Positions 8,895 to 19,578 are shown, counted from the first letter of the stretch. The stretch is 64,000 bases of DNA from Capnocytophaga bilenii (GCF_017565765.1 NZ_JAGDYP010000001.1:152358-216357); one strand, 5' to 3'. The notes: generated by a model not told the origin, from the letters alone. A program made the numbers and translations.

Positions 8895-10637
8895 ATGGCG
8901 CACTTAAAACACGTACGTAAATACTTTTTTAAATACAAATACCACCTCCTTTTAGGAATCTTTATTACTATTATATCACGTGTATTTTCACTCTTTATGC
9001 CCCGATATGTAAAGAATGCAATTGCTGCTATTGAAAATTTTGCTCGTTCTACTACCAAAAATACAGACCAAATAATATCATTGCTCATAGAATACGCTGC
9101 TATTATCATTGGAACTACCATTATTTCGGCAATTCTTATGTTTTTTATGCGCCAACTCATCATCAATGTGTCTCGTTACATAGAATACGATATGAAAAAT
9201 GAGATTTTTGCCAAATATGAGCAACTATCATTGAGCTTTTATAAGCAAAACCGCGTTGGCGACCTGATGAATCGTATTAGTGAAGACGTAGGAAAAGTAC
9301 GTATGTATGCAGGGCCTGCCATAATGTACAGCGTGCAAACCATCACGCTTTTTGCTTGTGTAATCCCACTGATGTTTATCATTTCGCCGAAACTTACCCT
9401 CTTTACGCTTATCCCACTGCCTTTGCTCTCAATTCTCATCTACACAATGAGCAAAAAGATAAACGTAGAGACAATGAAAGTACAAGCTTTCTTATCTGAT
9501 TTTTCTACCTTTTCACAAGAGACCTTCTCGGGTATAGGGGTTATCAAAGCCTACAACCACGAAAATACTACCCAAAAACAATTAGCCACATTGGTAGAAG
9601 ACGGACGACAAAAAAACATCAAATTAGCCAAAATACAAGCCTTTATTTTCCCAACAATGATACTAATGATAGGGCTAAGCCTTATAATGGTGATATTCGT
9701 TGGGGGCAGACTTTATTACACTGGTGAAATACAATCTATAGGGGTGATTGTAGAGTTCAGTATCTATGTAATGATGCTCACTTGGCCTGTAGCTACCGTA
9801 GGCTGGGTAAGCTCTATTGTGCAACAAGCCGAAGCTTCTCAAAAACGCATCAACGAGTTTCTTGCCGTAGTGCCCCAAATACGCAATCTAAACCCACACC
9901 CTACCCCTATCAACGGCAATATAAGTTTTGAAAACGTATCCTTCACCTATGACGACACACATATACAAGCACTTAAAAATGTGTCTTTTGATATTAAAGC
10001 AGGACAGACGGTAGCTATAATAGGCAAAACAGGTAGCGGAAAAAGTACCATTTTAGACCTTATATCGCGTATGTACGATGCCGATGAGGGCAAGATACTC
10101 ATTGGTAATCAACCTATACAACAGCTAAATCTTCACAATCTGCGACAAGCCATTTCGGTAGTACCTCAAGAGAATTTTCTATTCTCGGATACCATTCGCA
10201 ACAACCTGCGCTATGGCAATAACGCTACCGAAGCGCAGATGATAGAAGCCTGCCAAAAAGCTGTAGTACATCACAATATTATAGATTTCACACACCAATA
10301 CGACAGTATGCTGGGCGAGCGAGGTGTATCGCTTAGCGGCGGACAGCGACAACGCGTAGCCATTGCCCGTGCCCTGCTAAAACCTGCTGAAATTTATTTG
10401 CTGGACGATTGCCTTTCAGCCGTAGATACCGACACTGAAGAGAAAATACTTAGCAACCTGCGCGATAGCCTTCAGCACAAAACAGTTATCATTGTTAGCC
10501 ACCGCGTATCGGTAGCCAAGTACGCCGACAAAATATTGATGCTCAGCAACGGAGAATTAGTTGAGCAAGGAACCAAAGAAGAGCTTTTAGCTAAAAATGG
10601 TGCTTTCAAAGCCTTTTACGACACCCAAACATTCTAA
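8895..10637 (+). CDS. ABC transporter, fused permease and ATPase
   Basis: 580-aa half-transporter of the MsbA/LmrA (YheI-like) exporter type, acting as a dimer in the inner membrane. A six-helix transmembrane domain (residues about 15-310) is followed by an ATPase domain with Walker A GKTGSGKST (377-385), the Q-loop VPQENFLF, signature LSGGQ, Walker B YLLDDCLS and the H-loop VSHR. The Asp after Walker B, where many ABC proteins have Glu, is also found in YheI-type exporters. A start at 8862 (TTG) is rejected because it lies inside the promoter. The substrate cannot be told: lipids, drugs and peptides are all possible. Confidence 0.92.
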   Translation: MAHLKHVRKYFFKYKYHLLLGIFITIISRVFSLFMPRYVKNAIAAIENFARSTTKNTDQIISLLIEYAAIIIGTTIISAILMFFMRQLIINVSRYIEYDMKNEIFAKYEQLSLSFYKQNRVGDLMNRISEDVGKVRMYAGPAIMYSVQTITLFACVIPLMFIISPKLTLFTLIPLPLLSILIYTMSKKINVETMKVQAFLSDFSTFSQETFSGIGVIKAYNHENTTQKQLATLVEDGRQKNIKLAKIQAFIFPTMILMIGLSLIMVIFVGGRLYYTGEIQSIGVIVEFSIYVMMLTWPVATVGWVSSIVQQAEASQKRINEFLAVVPQIRNLNPHPTPINGNISFENVSFTYDDTHIQALKNVSFDIKAGQTVAIIGKTGSGKSTILDLISRMYDADEGKILIGNQPIQQLNLHNLRQAISVVPQENFLFSDTIRNNLRYGNNATEAQMIEACQKAVVHHNIIDFTHQYDSMLGERGVSLSGGQRQRVAIARALLKPAEIYLLDDCLSAVDTDTEEKILSNLRDSLQHKTVIIVSHRVSVAKYADKILMLSNGELVEQGTKEELLAKNGAFKAFYDTQTF

Positions 10638-10683
10638 CACTTTACCAATAATCACTAACCTCAACAACGAATCATCAGAAAAA

Positions 10684-11718
10684 ATGATAGAAAAAGCGCA
10701 AAGCCTATACACACAACAGCTGCCTTTTGTATGCACAAAGCAACCTTTTAGCAACAAAGTAAGCCTACATTGGCAAACTGACGATACCTTGCATTATTTT
10801 CAAGAAAATCGGGCAACTGACGGCTTTTTATTCGCCCCTTTTAGCAGTGATAGTCCCACTGTTTTTCTTCCTTTTAGTACCGAAAATACTTTAGAAAGCT
10901 ATTTGCCTACCGAAAAAGCAGATATTCCCACTCAAACTGCTTTGCCCAACAACGAAGCCGAAAAGGCACAACACATCGCTTTGGTAGGACAAGCTGTGCA
11001 AGCAATACAAGAAGGCAAACTACAGAAAGTAGTGCTTTCTCGCAAAATAACTCTGAACAAGGCGGCTGACCCTATAAAGAGTTTTCAAAATATGTTGGTG
11101 AGCTACCCGAGTGCTTATTGTTATTTATTCTATCACCCACAAGTAGGCACGTGGTTAGCAGCCACCCCTGAAGTGTTATTACATCACCAGAACGGGCATT
11201 TTAGCACAATGGCATTGGCAGGCACACAGCCTTTTAAGGAGGGTGAAATACTATGGCATACTAAAGAAAAAGAAGAGCAACAAATAGTTACCAACACCAT
11301 TGTAGCACAGCTGGAAGGTTATGCCACTTGTTGCGAGGTAGCCCCTGCCAAAACAGTACGCGCAGGTGGCATAGTACATTTATGTACCGAAATAAAAGGT
11401 GATTTACCTAACAATCTCGTTTTCAAAACAGTAGAACGTTTGCACCCTACCCCTGCTGTATGCGGCTATCCCACCGATAAAGCCCGCCAATTCATCTTGG
11501 AAAACGAACCCTACCACCGAAAATACTACACAGGCTATTGTGGAGAAATGCAAGAAGGAAAAGAACTGCGCTTATATGTAAACCTGCGATGTATGGAAAT
11601 AAGCAATAGCGACACTTACCTATATGTAGGAGGAGGTATCACCAAAGATTCTGTACCCGAAAAAGAATACGAAGAAACACAAAATAAAGCACAAACAATG
11701 TACAAAATTATTGCTTAA
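10684..11718 (+). CDS. menF: Isochorismate synthase
   Basis: 344-aa chorismate-utilising enzyme that converts chorismate to isochorismate, the first step to menaquinone, the usual quinone of Flavobacteriia. Family motifs are VVLSRKI, AATPEVLL, MALAGTQP, the isochorismate-synthase box LHPTPAVCGYP, YCGEMQ and YVGGGIT near the C-terminus. An entC-type siderophore role is possible, but no siderophore genes are nearby. The ATG at 10684 was chosen over one at 10597, which would overlap the exporter gene by 41 bp. It lies 46 nt after that gene and is probably co-transcribed with it. Confidence 0.88.
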   Translation: MIEKAQSLYTQQLPFVCTKQPFSNKVSLHWQTDDTLHYFQENRATDGFLFAPFSSDSPTVFLPFSTENTLESYLPTEKADIPTQTALPNNEAEKAQHIALVGQAVQAIQEGKLQKVVLSRKITLNKAADPIKSFQNMLVSYPSAYCYLFYHPQVGTWLAATPEVLLHHQNGHFSTMALAGTQPFKEGEILWHTKEKEEQQIVTNTIVAQLEGYATCCEVAPAKTVRAGGIVHLCTEIKGDLPNNLVFKTVERLHPTPAVCGYPTDKARQFILENEPYHRKYYTGYCGEMQEGKELRLYVNLRCMEISNSDTYLYVGGGITKDSVPEKEYEETQNKAQTMYKIIA

Positions 11719-11721
11719 GAG

Positions 11722-11752
11722 TTTGCAGAATCAAAAATAATTAGTACCTTTG
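11722..11752 (+). promoter_or_regulatory. Promoter of yifB
   Basis: TTTG at 11722-11725, 19 bp spacer, TACCTTTG at 11745-11752, ideal for Bacteroidota sigma. The ATG follows 20 nt later. Confidence 0.8.
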
Positions 11753-11772
11753 GAGCAAAAATCAGCCGAGAT

Positions 11773-13311
11773 ATGTTAGTAAAAATTTATGGAAGTGCCG
11801 TATTTGGCGTAGAAGCAACTACAATTACCATTGAAGTAAATATAGATAAAGGCGTAGGCTACCACTTAGTAGGTCTTCCCGATATAGCTATTAAAGAGAG
11901 TAATTACCGCATAGCTGCAGCCCTACAAAACAACGGCTATAAAATACCAGGCAAAAAAATAACCATCAATATGGCACCTGCCGATATGCGCAAAGAAGGT
12001 TCTGCTTACGATTTGAGCTTTGCTATTGGTATTCTTGCTGCCAACGAGCAAATCATAGCCGATAAAATTGACAAATATATTATTATGGGCGAACTATCAT
12101 TGGATGGCAGCTTACAACCCATCAAAGGAGCTTTACCCATTGCCATACAAGCCCGCAAAGAAGGTTTTGAAGGCTTTATACTACCTGCACAAAACGCTAA
12201 AGAAGCTGCTATCGTAGACCAACTAAAGGTGTATGGTGTTACAAATATCAAAGAAGTAATAGCCTTTTTCAATGGTGAAAAAGAGTTGGAAGCTACCAAA
12301 ATTGATACTCGCAAAGAGTTTTACAAAAACTTAGACAATCCCGAATTTGATTTTGCTGATGTAAAAGGACAAGAGATGGTAAAACGCTGTATGGAAATAG
12401 CAGCTGCAGGAGGGCATAATATCATCTTGATAGGGCCCCCTGGATCAGGAAAAACAATGTTAGCAAAACGTCTACCAAGTATCCTACCCCCTATGACACT
12501 ACACGAAGCTTTGGAAACTACCAAAATACACAGCGTAGTGGGGCGCATCAAAGACAGTGGACTGATGAGTCATCGCCCATTCCGCAGCCCACACCACACC
12601 ATCTCTGATGTAGCTTTAGTAGGAGGAGGGGCTTATCCGCAACCAGGTGAAATATCATTAGCCCATAATGGAGTGCTCTTTCTTGACGAATTGCCCGAAT
12701 TTAAAAGAGCGGTGCTGGAAGTGATGCGACAACCCTTAGAAGACCGAGAAGTAACAATTTCGCGAGCTAAATTTTCGGTTACTTATCCCTCATCATTTAT
12801 GCTGGTAGCAAGTATGAATCCTAGCCCTAGTGGTTATTTCAACGACCCCGATGCGCCTATGGTTTCTACTCCTGCCGAAATGCAGCGGTATATGAATAAA
12901 ATATCGGGTCCTTTGCTTGATAGGATTGACATACATATAGAAGTAAATCCTGTACCATTTGAAAAGCTATCGGATAGCAGACCAAGCGAAAGTAGTAGCC
13001 AGATTAGGCAGCGCGTGATTGAAGCACGCAATATACAAACGGAACGTTTCAAAGACTATGAGCATATTCATTACAATGCACAGATGAACACCAAGCAAAT
13101 TCAGAAGTTTTGCAAAGTAAATGAAGCCTCATTATCTTTATTGAAAAGTGCAATGGCACGGCTAAACCTATCGGCACGTGCCTACGACCGCATACTGAAG
13201 GTAGCACGCACCATTGCCGATTTGGCTAAAAGTGAAGAGGTATTGCCAGAGCATATAGGCGAGGCTATACAGTACCGAAGTCTTGATCGTGAAGGTTGGT
13301 TTGGAAATTAA
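11773..13311 (+). CDS. yifB: YifB/ComM-family Mg-chelatase-like AAA+ ATPase
   Basis: 512-aa member of the YifB/ComM family. The N-terminal Lon-S5-like fold (about residues 1-170) is followed by a Mg-chelatase AAA+ core with Walker A GPPGSGKT (221-228), Walker [11 protein letters not shown] and a C-terminal helical lid. In naturally transformable bacteria ComM is a DNA branch-migration helicase that helps integrate incoming DNA. Whether this host is transformable is not shown here. Length and motifs are typical. It has its own strong promoter, and the next two small genes follow on the same strand. Confidence 0.93.
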   Translation: MLVKIYGSAVFGVEATTITIEVNIDKGVGYHLVGLPDIAIKESNYRIAAALQNNGYKIPGKKITINMAPADMRKEGSAYDLSFAIGILAANEQIIADKIDKYIIMGELSLDGSLQPIKGALPIAIQARKEGFEGFILPAQNAKEAAIVDQLKVYGVTNIKEVIAFFNGEKELEATKIDTRKEFYKNLDNPEFDFADVKGQEMVKRCMEIAAAGGHNIILIGPPGSGKTMLAKRLPSILPPMTLHEALETTKIHSVVGRIKDSGLMSHRPFRSPHHTISDVALVGGGAYPQPGEISLAHNGVLFLDELPEFKRAVLEVMRQPLEDREVTISRAKFSVTYPSSFMLVASMNPSPSGYFNDPDAPMVSTPAEMQRYMNKISGPLLDRIDIHIEVNPVPFEKLSDSRPSESSSQIRQRVIEARNIQTERFKDYEHIHYNAQMNTKQIQKFCKVNEASLSLLKSAMARLNLSARAYDRILKVARTIADLAKSEEVLPEHIGEAIQYRSLDREGWFGN

Positions 13312-13329
13312 TAATTAACTATATAAAAA

Positions 13330-13893
13330 ATGAAAATTCGCAGTATTTTTACAATGTGTATTGCCCTATTGGGCTTTGTAGCTTGCAACAACAGCAAGCA
13401 GCTTGATAATGACGAAATTACCGAACTCATTAGCAGTCATTTAGAAGAGCAGCCCCTATTTGAAACCGCTAAATTCCGCACTGATAAGCAGAAATTAGTA
13501 ACCAACAAAGATAGGGAAACTATTGATGCTATACAAAAGCTAACAGATGATGGATTTATAGAAATCAACGATGAAAAAACACGCAAAAGATGGTTTTCAA
13601 AAGATAGCGTGCACATCATTACCCCTGTGCTTACCAAAGAGGCTTTGCCTTATTTAGTAAAACAAAACAAGAATAGTGCCGAAGTAAAAACAATCATTTA
13701 TAAGCTAAATGAGAAAAAAATAACTATTGAAAAAAATACTGAAAACGTAGCTGTTTGCACGGTGATATTGGATAAAGAAAAAACACCTTTTTACGCTTTT
13801 GGCAAAGACCCTTATCCTAATGCCTCATTCATTACCCAAAAATTCAAACTGAAATACAACGAAAATACAGGCTGGAAGATTATCAAAAAATAA
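13330..13893 (+). CDS. Putative lipoprotein, unknown function
   Basis: 187-aa protein with an N-terminal signal peptide and lipobox ending LLGFVAC, so Cys 19 is the likely lipidated residue. The Asn after the Cys does not forbid surface or inner-leaflet sorting. The rest is soluble, lysine-rich and mixed alpha/beta, with no recognised domain. It sits 18 nt after yifB and 4 nt before the next gene, so the three are probably one transcript. Confidence 0.75.
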   Translation: MKIRSIFTMCIALLGFVACNNSKQLDNDEITELISSHLEEQPLFETAKFRTDKQKLVTNKDRETIDAIQKLTDDGFIEINDEKTRKRWFSKDSVHIITPVLTKEALPYLVKQNKNSAEVKTIIYKLNEKKITIEKNTENVAVCTVILDKEKTPFYAFGKDPYPNASFITQKFKLKYNENTGWKIIKK

Positions 13894-13897
13894 GTAT

Positions 13898-14326
13898 ATG
13901 AAGAATTTTAGTATATTAACTCTTGTACAAGCTTTATTAAGCCTAATATCGGGGGTGCTTATTTCAAAAATGTCGTTTATAGGCAGAATAGGCGTAAGCA
14001 CAGCATACAACCAATACGCTGTTTTCAAAGTATGGTGGAAAACAGCTATTTTGTTATTTATAGTGCAGTTTATATTAGCACTATTTTTACAAACCTTCAA
14101 GAGCAAAGTAAGTCATAATTTTGCGCGATTGCTTGCCTTACTGCTAATAATAGTGGGAGGTATAGGTGCTTATCTCACTTATATAGATTTTACCACTACA
14201 GCTCATAAAGTAATGAATATTAAGTTTCATTCGGGTTTTTACTTATTTTGGGTAGGGTGGTTTATCACTTGTTTTTATTTTTTGTTATCAAAGGCAACAA
14301 AACAAACGACAGCCCCCCAAGAATAA
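13898..14326 (+). CDS. Small integral membrane protein, unknown
   Basis: 142-aa protein with about four hydrophobic segments (near residues 5-25, 45-65, 75-98 and 115-135) and a basic C-terminus. No family recognised. It follows the lipoprotein gene by 4 nt. Its last 62 bases overlap, tail to tail, the end of the minus-strand flippase-like gene; both frames look coding. Confidence 0.7.
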   Translation: MKNFSILTLVQALLSLISGVLISKMSFIGRIGVSTAYNQYAVFKVWWKTAILLFIVQFILALFLQTFKSKVSHNFARLLALLLIIVGGIGAYLTYIDFTTTAHKVMNIKFHSGFYLFWVGWFITCFYFLLSKATKQTTAPQE

Positions 14327-15221
14327 GGGTCATAGCAAATTGAGAACTCCATACAAGCCAACCAAAAGCTGTGCTTATGGGAGTAGCAACCCCAAACAGC
14401 AGTAACACTTCGGCTATAAAAAACGGATAGGAACCAAAGCCTGCATTGGTAAAGGTCATAGCAAAGCTACCTACTACAAAAGCCGTAAGCACATTGGGCA
14501 AGCTAATATTGGCTGTTTCGGGCAAAGCAAAAAAGGGAATATAAAACATCAAGAAATACATAGCCCATATAAAAAGGGTATGTAACAAAAACAATAGTTT
14601 ATGGCGTATTTTCAGTACTGAAAGTACGCCTTCTTTTATACCATTGAGAAAGTTTTTTAATTTTATAAATAGTTTATTTTGAGAATTATAGATGAAGTAC
14701 AACAGCACAACGAAGAGTAATCCGCCCCCAATGAGCAGCCACAAAAGCTTTTGGAAAGGAATTTTAGACAGCAAAAAAGTACTTATCACTTCAAATTGCA
14801 ATACGAAAGCTACAGCAGTAAATAGCAAAAGTAGCAGCATATCAATTACGCGTTCGGAAATAATTGTGCCGAGCGATTGGTCTATAGGCACTTCATCGTA
14901 ATTGCTTACCAATAGGGCTCTTGATACCTCGCCCGAACGTGGAATGGTTACATTTACTAAATAGCCAATAAAGACAGCCATTGTTCTATGTAAAAGAGAG
15001 GTGCGATAACCTAAAGGACGGAGCAGGAATTCCCAGCGAATAGCGCGTGAAAAGTCGCTTAAAAAGCCTAAAAATACAGAAAAACCAATATAATAATAGT
15101 TGGCGCTTAAGAAAGTAGTTTTTACCTGTGATAGTTGTTCTTCAGTAAATTGACTATAGGCATAGGCACACAAAAACACTCCCACAGCAAGCGGGAGTGT
15201 TATTTTTAATAGTTTTTTCAT
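14265..15221 (-). CDS. YbhN/UPF0104-family flippase-like membrane protein
   Basis: 318-aa integral membrane protein with about eight transmembrane helices, of the lysylphosphatidylglycerol-synthase transmembrane-region (YbhN, UPF0104) family. The family features are [18 protein letters not shown] near residue 55 and [20 protein letters not shown] near residue 95, followed by the glycine-rich C-terminal helices. Relatives move or modify lipids; the substrate here is unknown. Its ATG overlaps the stop codon of panD by 4 bp, so it is the second gene of that operon. Its 3' end overlaps the plus-strand membrane gene by 62 bp. Confidence 0.85.
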   Translation of the reverse strand: MKKLLKITLPLAVGVFLCAYAYSQFTEEQLSQVKTTFLSANYYYIGFSVFLGFLSDFSRAIRWEFLLRPLGYRTSLLHRTMAVFIGYLVNVTIPRSGEVSRALLVSNYDEVPIDQSLGTIISERVIDMLLLLLFTAVAFVLQFEVISTFLLSKIPFQKLLWLLIGGGLLFVVLLYFIYNSQNKLFIKLKNFLNGIKEGVLSVLKIRHKLLFLLHTLFIWAMYFLMFYIPFFALPETANISLPNVLTAFVVGSFAMTFTNAGFGSYPFFIAEVLLLFGVATPISTAFGWLVWSSQFAMTLILGGLSFVLLPLITKNKNK

Positions 15222-15568
15222 TTCAGTAAGTTAGTCTGTTCATCGGGGAAAATAATAGCAGGCTTGAAGTTTTTAGCCTCTTCAAAATTCATAAGAGCGT
15301 AAGAAATAATAATGACGATATCACCTTTTTGTACTCTACGAGCTGCAGGCCCATTGAGGACAATAGCACCAGAGTTTCGCTTTCCCTTAATAATATAAGT
15401 ATCAAAACGTTCGCCATTATTCACATTCACGATTGATACTTTTTCACCTTCAATCATATTAGCAGCTTCTAAAAGAGCCTCATCGATGGTAATACTACCT
15501 ATGTAATCTAAATCGGCACCCGTAACCTTTACGCGGTGTATTTTAGATTTTAATACTTCTATTTGCAT
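15218..15568 (-). CDS. panD: Aspartate 1-decarboxylase
   Basis: 116-aa pyruvoyl enzyme that makes beta-alanine from aspartate for pantothenate and coenzyme A. It is made as a proenzyme cut between Gly24 and Ser25 in the motif YIGSITID, giving the catalytic pyruvoyl group. [20 protein letters not shown] and the C-terminal ISYALM are also typical. Length is normal. It is coupled by a 4-bp overlap to the flippase-like gene, a pairing without an obvious metabolic link. Confidence 0.96.
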   Translation of the reverse strand: MQIEVLKSKIHRVKVTGADLDYIGSITIDEALLEAANMIEGEKVSIVNVNNGERFDTYIIKGKRNSGAIVLNGPAARRVQKGDIVIIISYALMNFEEAKNFKPAIIFPDEQTNLLK

Positions 15569-15594
15569 TTCTCATTAATTTTATAAAAGTGCGG

Positions 15595-15602
15595 CAAAGA
15601 TA
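15595..15602 (-). promoter_or_regulatory. -7 element for panD
   Basis: Minus-strand TATCTTTG 27 bp before the panD ATG; a TTG lies about 22 bp further upstream, so the spacing is loose. Confidence 0.55.
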
Positions 15603-15729
15603 GGAATTAATTGGTAATTACGAGCAAGAAAAGCTAAAAAATATAATAATTAATATTTTTATAAAGTATTGAAAACTAACTTTATATAAAATAAATGTTA
15701 CGTTTTGTTATTTTTTTATTGCTTAAAAG

Positions 15730-15759
15730 TTGTAGATTTAAAAAAAATACTTATCTTTG
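15730..15759 (+). promoter_or_regulatory. Promoter of sucD
   Basis: TTG at 15730-15732, 19 bp spacer, TATCTTTG at 15752-15759. The ATG at 15789 follows by 29 nt; the upstream in-frame ATG at 15705 lies before the promoter and cannot be the start. Confidence 0.8.
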
Positions 15760-15788
15760 CTTCAATAAAAGTTAAAAAATTAACCGCA

Positions 15789-16664
15789 ATGAGTGTATTA
15801 GTCAATAAAAATTCAAAAGTAATTGTACAAGGCTTCACAGGAAGCGAGGGTACTTTTCACGCAGAGCAAATGATTGCTTATGGCACGAATGTAGTAGGAG
15901 GTATTACCCCTAATAAAGGGGGACAAACTCACTTAGGCAAGCCTGTATTTAATACAGTAGCCGATGCCGTAAAAGCTACTAATGCTGATGTATCGATTAT
16001 CTTCGTTCCGCCTGCCTTTGCTGCTGATGCCATTATGGAAGCTGCCGATGCTGGAATAAAAGTGATTATAACTATCACAGAGGGTATTCCTGTAGCTGAT
16101 ATGGTGAAAGTAGCTTCTTACATCAAGAACCGAGACTGCCGTTTGATAGGTCCTAATTGCCCTGGTGTAATTACTCCTGAAGAAGCTAAAGTGGGTATTA
16201 TGCCTGGTTTCATCTTTAAAAAAGGTAAAGTAGGTATCGTTTCTAAATCGGGGACACTTACTTATGAGGCTGCCGACCAAATTGTTCGCCAAGGATTGGG
16301 TATTACTACTGCTATAGGTATAGGAGGTGACCCTATTATTGGTACTACTACTAAAGAAGCGGTAGAACTACTAATGAACGACCCTGAAACTGAATGCATT
16401 GTGATGATTGGTGAAATTGGGGGGCAATTGGAGCCTGAAGCTGCTCGCTGGATTAAGGCTAATGGTAATAAGAAACCTGTGGTAAGCTTTATTGCTGGTG
16501 AAACTGCTCCTAAAGGACGTACTATGGGACACGCTGGTGCTATTGTGGGTGGTGCTGATGACACTGCCGAAGCTAAAAAACGTATCCTTAAAGAATGTGG
16601 TATACACGTAGTTGATTCGCCTGCTAAAATAGGTGAGAAAGTAGCGGAGGTAATGAAGAAATAA
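15789..16664 (+). CDS. sucD: Succinyl-CoA ligase, alpha subunit
   Basis: 291-aa subunit of the TCA-cycle enzyme that converts succinyl-CoA to succinate with phosphorylation of ADP or GDP. The CoA-binding Rossmann fold starts at [11 protein letters not shown]. The phospho-histidine is in [11 protein letters not shown] near residue 243. Length is normal. The beta-subunit gene sucC is not in the window, so the two subunits are encoded apart, as is common in Flavobacteriia. The gene stands alone between its own promoter and a strong terminator. Confidence 0.96.
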   Translation: MSVLVNKNSKVIVQGFTGSEGTFHAEQMIAYGTNVVGGITPNKGGQTHLGKPVFNTVADAVKATNADVSIIFVPPAFAADAIMEAADAGIKVIITITEGIPVADMVKVASYIKNRDCRLIGPNCPGVITPEEAKVGIMPGFIFKKGKVGIVSKSGTLTYEAADQIVRQGLGITTAIGIGGDPIIGTTTKEAVELLMNDPETECIVMIGEIGGQLEPEAARWIKANGNKKPVVSFIAGETAPKGRTMGHAGAIVGGADDTAEAKKRILKECGIHVVDSPAKIGEKVAEVMKK

Positions 16665-16689
16665 TTATATAACTCGTTCCATAATAGTG

Positions 16690-16733
16690 AAGTGTTCGGA
16701 AAGGTTTTAAAACTTTTCTGAACACTTTTTTTA
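16690..16733 (+). terminator. Terminator of sucD
   Basis: 19-bp stem (16690-16708 with 16709-16727, two G-U pairs) with almost no loop, followed by a T run. Confidence 0.8.
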
Positions 16734-16753
16734 TGTCTTTTCATTATTTTTAC

Positions 16754-16761
16754 TACTTTTG
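16754..16761 (+). promoter_or_regulatory. -7 element for the serine hydrolase gene
   Basis: TACTTTTG fits TAnnTTTG, 29 bp before the ATG. The -33 element is weak. Confidence 0.5.
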
Positions 16762-16790
16762 CCGCACTTTTAAAATATTCATTAATATTT

Positions 16791-17939
16791 ATGAAAAAAC
16801 TAATTTCAATTACTTTGCTTTCAACAATATTTACTTTTTTCAGCTCATTATTCGGACAGAAACGACTTTTAGATACTGAAGTATTTAGAAAGAATCCTTC
16901 GGAAGTAACTTCTTTTGAGGAGGCACGTGGTGAAGGTGAGAAGATAATCAATTACCTTATTCAGGAGGAGATGATACCAGGTGCCTCAATAACAGTAGCT
17001 AAGGAAGGAAAAATACTATGGCAAGAGGGCTATGGTTATGCCGATATTGCTAAAAAAACACCTATCAACCCTAAAAGTACTTTGTTTAGAATAGCAAGTA
17101 TGAGCAAGGCTATTACTGGAGTGGTTTTGGCACGCCTACAAGAGCAAGGCAAGTTTGATTGGAACACTTCTTTGTACGAATATGTGCCTAACTTCCCTGA
17201 AAAGCCATTTGATTTTACTATCAAACAGTTGGCAGGGCACTTAGCAGGCATTCGTTCTTATAAAGGCAATGAATATACGCTTAATAAACCATTTACTATA
17301 GAACAGGGTATTGACTTGTTTAAAGATGATTTATTACAATCGGCACCTGGTACTAAGTTTTTATATAGTAGCTATGGCATCAACTTAATTTCATACGCTA
17401 TTGAAAAGTGTTTGTATAGAAAATTTGAAGATATTGCTAAAGATGAAGTATTCAAACCGCTAAATATGTGGAATACCTTTCCTGATAGAGGAAAGATTAT
17501 CAATAATGAGGCTACCCCCTATACTCGTAGCAAGAAAGGATTAAATAAGGCTACTGAAGTAAATAACTACTTTAAATTGGCAGGAGGTGGCTTTTTATCT
17601 ACCTCACACGATATTGCTAAAATGGGAATTGCTATTGAACGACACAGTTTTCTTTCGCAAGCTATTGAATATGAAATGCTACAAAAGCAATGTACTATTG
17701 ATGATGAAGAGGTAAATTACGGTATCTGCTGGCAAAACCAAACTGACTGGAATAGCCGTGAGTATTTTGGTCATACAGGTATGGGTGTAGGTGGTTATGG
17801 GTGGCTATCAGTATATCCTAATGAAAAAGTGGTTATCGTAATGCTTTTTAACGTTACTGACCCTCAAATTAGTATTTATTTGCAGCGGCTTACGGATTTT
17901 ATATTGGAAGGTGCTGAACACGTGAACAGTGCTAATTAA
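16791..17939 (+). CDS. Beta-lactamase-family (class C-like) serine hydrolase
   Basis: 382-aa exported enzyme of the serine beta-lactamase / penicillin-binding protein superfamily (Beta-lactamase domain family). The signal peptide ends near SSLFGQ. The SxxK active-site motif is SMSK, the second motif is YSSY (in place of YxN) and the third is HTG near the C-terminus. Such proteins are mostly D-aminopeptidases, esterases or peptidoglycan enzymes, so antibiotic resistance should not be assumed. The gene has its own promoter and ends at a bidirectional terminator shared with fumC. Confidence 0.88.
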   Translation: MKKLISITLLSTIFTFFSSLFGQKRLLDTEVFRKNPSEVTSFEEARGEGEKIINYLIQEEMIPGASITVAKEGKILWQEGYGYADIAKKTPINPKSTLFRIASMSKAITGVVLARLQEQGKFDWNTSLYEYVPNFPEKPFDFTIKQLAGHLAGIRSYKGNEYTLNKPFTIEQGIDLFKDDLLQSAPGTKFLYSSYGINLISYAIEKCLYRKFEDIAKDEVFKPLNMWNTFPDRGKIINNEATPYTRSKKGLNKATEVNNYFKLAGGGFLSTSHDIAKMGIAIERHSFLSQAIEYEMLQKQCTIDDEEVNYGICWQNQTDWNSREYFGHTGMGVGGYGWLSVYPNEKVVIVMLFNVTDPQISIYLQRLTDFILEGAEHVNSAN

Positions 17940-17957
17940 TTACCTATTAAAAAAAAT

Positions 17958-17996
17958 AAGGGCTACCTGAAAGTATTTTTCGGGTAGCCCTTTTTG
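17958..17996. terminator. Bidirectional terminator between the hydrolase gene and fumC
   Basis: Stem 17958-17972 with 17978-17992 (core AGGGCTACC/GGTAGCCCT), with A and T runs on both sides, between converging genes. Confidence 0.85.
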
Positions 17997-18007
17997 TATG
18001 CTGTTTA

Positions 18008-19405
18008 TTATTTAAGGCTTCCTACCATATCTTCGGGGCGCACCCATTTATCAAAGTCTTCTGCGGTAACGTAACCTAAACGCACTGCTTCTTCTTTGAG
18101 GGTAGTGCCGTTGCGATGTGCTGTTTGAGCTATTTCGGCAGCTTTGTAGTACCCTATCTTGGTATTGAGTGCAGTAACTAACATTAATGAATTATCTACT
18201 AATTCTTTAATTCGTTTGTAGTTAGGTTCTATACCACTTGCACAATGTTCTTCAAATGACACACATACATCGCCTAACAATTCTGCTGACTGAAGGAAGT
18301 TGGCAGCTAATAGCGGTTTGAATACGTTTAGCTCGTAATGACCTTGAGTGCCACCTACTGTAATAGCTACATCATTACCCATTACTTGTGCGGCAACCAT
18401 AGTCATCGCTTCGCATTGTGTAGGGTTTACTTTACCCGGCATAATAGAGCTACCTGGTTCGTTGGCAGGGATAAGGATTTCGCCAATACCTGAGCGAGGT
18501 CCTGAAGCCATCATACGAATGTCGTTCGCAATTTTATTGAGTGAAACAGCTAATTGTTTTAGAGCCCCGTGACTTTCTACGATAGCATCGTGAGAGGCTA
18601 AAGCCTCGAACTTATTAGGAGCGGTAACAAAGGGGTGCCCTGTAAATTTAGCAATATATTCGGCTACTTTTACATCGTAACCTTTAGGGGTGTTAAGCCC
18701 TGTACCTACAGCTGTACCTCCCAAAGCGAGTTCTGAAAGGTGTGCAAGTGTATTTTTAATTGCTTTGATAGCGTGGTCGAGCTGGGCTACATAACCAGAG
18801 ATTTCTTGACCGAGTGTAAGAGGAGTAGCGTCCATAAGGTGTGTACGACCTATTTTTACTACATCTTTAAAAGCTTCAGCTTTAGCTGCTAATGTGTCGC
18901 GTAGTTTTTGAACCCCTGGTAGTGTTTTCTCTACCACCATTTGGTAGCAGGCAATGTGCATACCTGTAGGGAAGGTGTCGTTAGACGATTGTGATTTATT
19001 TACATCGTCATTGGCTTTTAATACGGGGTCGCCTTCGCCAATTTGTTTTCCTGCCAATACTTGAGCACGGTTGGCAATCACCTCATTGACGTTCATATTT
19101 GATTGTGTACCTGAGCCTGTTTGCCAGATAACCAATGGAAATTGGTCATCGAGCTTTCCTGCAAGGATTTCATCGCATACTTGTGCGATTGCATCTCTTT
19201 TTTCGGCTGGAAGTACGCCCAAATCGAAGTTGGCATAAGCAGCGGCTTTTTTGAGGTAGGCAAAACCGCGAATAATTTCTTTTGGCATAGAGGCAGGAGC
19301 CCCAATTTTGAAGTTGTTACGTGAGCGTTCGGTTTGAGCTCCCCAATATTTATCGGCGGGGACTTTTACTTCGCCCAAAGTGTCTTTTTCAATTCTGTAA
19401 CTCAT
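18008..19405 (-). CDS. fumC: Fumarate hydratase, class II
   Basis: 465-aa enzyme of the TCA cycle that interconverts fumarate and malate as a homotetramer without an iron-sulfur cluster. The superfamily signature [11 protein letters not shown] is present, with [18 protein letters not shown] and the catalytic-loop region [11 protein letters not shown]. Length is normal. It is a single gene with its own promoter. The TCA gene sucD lies 1.4 kb away on the other strand. Confidence 0.96.
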   Translation of the reverse strand: MSYRIEKDTLGEVKVPADKYWGAQTERSRNNFKIGAPASMPKEIIRGFAYLKKAAAYANFDLGVLPAEKRDAIAQVCDEILAGKLDDQFPLVIWQTGSGTQSNMNVNEVIANRAQVLAGKQIGEGDPVLKANDDVNKSQSSNDTFPTGMHIACYQMVVEKTLPGVQKLRDTLAAKAEAFKDVVKIGRTHLMDATPLTLGQEISGYVAQLDHAIKAIKNTLAHLSELALGGTAVGTGLNTPKGYDVKVAEYIAKFTGHPFVTAPNKFEALASHDAIVESHGALKQLAVSLNKIANDIRMMASGPRSGIGEILIPANEPGSSIMPGKVNPTQCEAMTMVAAQVMGNDVAITVGGTQGHYELNVFKPLLAANFLQSAELLGDVCVSFEEHCASGIEPNYKRIKELVDNSLMLVTALNTKIGYYKAAEIAQTAHRNGTTLKEEAVRLGYVTAEDFDKWVRPEDMVGSLK

Positions 19406-19483
19406 ATTCTATATTTACATTTAAAAAGATGATTTATAATCAGATAGCGTAAGAAAACGAATGATTTCTTCTGAATAACGCTA

Positions 19484-19513
19484 CAAATGTACGATAATTT
19501 GTCTAAATATCAA
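19484..19513 (-). promoter_or_regulatory. Promoter of fumC
   Basis: Minus strand: TTG (19511-19513), 19 bp spacer, TACATTTG (19484-19491). Confidence 0.7.
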
Positions 19514-19578
19514 AATTATTTTAAATATTTTTTTACACTCTTTTGAAATTCCTTAGTAACAATATCTCGGTCATAATT

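Noticed and set aside
16791-17939. Serine hydrolase as an antibiotic-resistance beta-lactamase
   Set aside because: SxxK and HTG are present, but the YxN box is changed to YSS and class-defining features are missing. The family is mostly peptidases and esterases.
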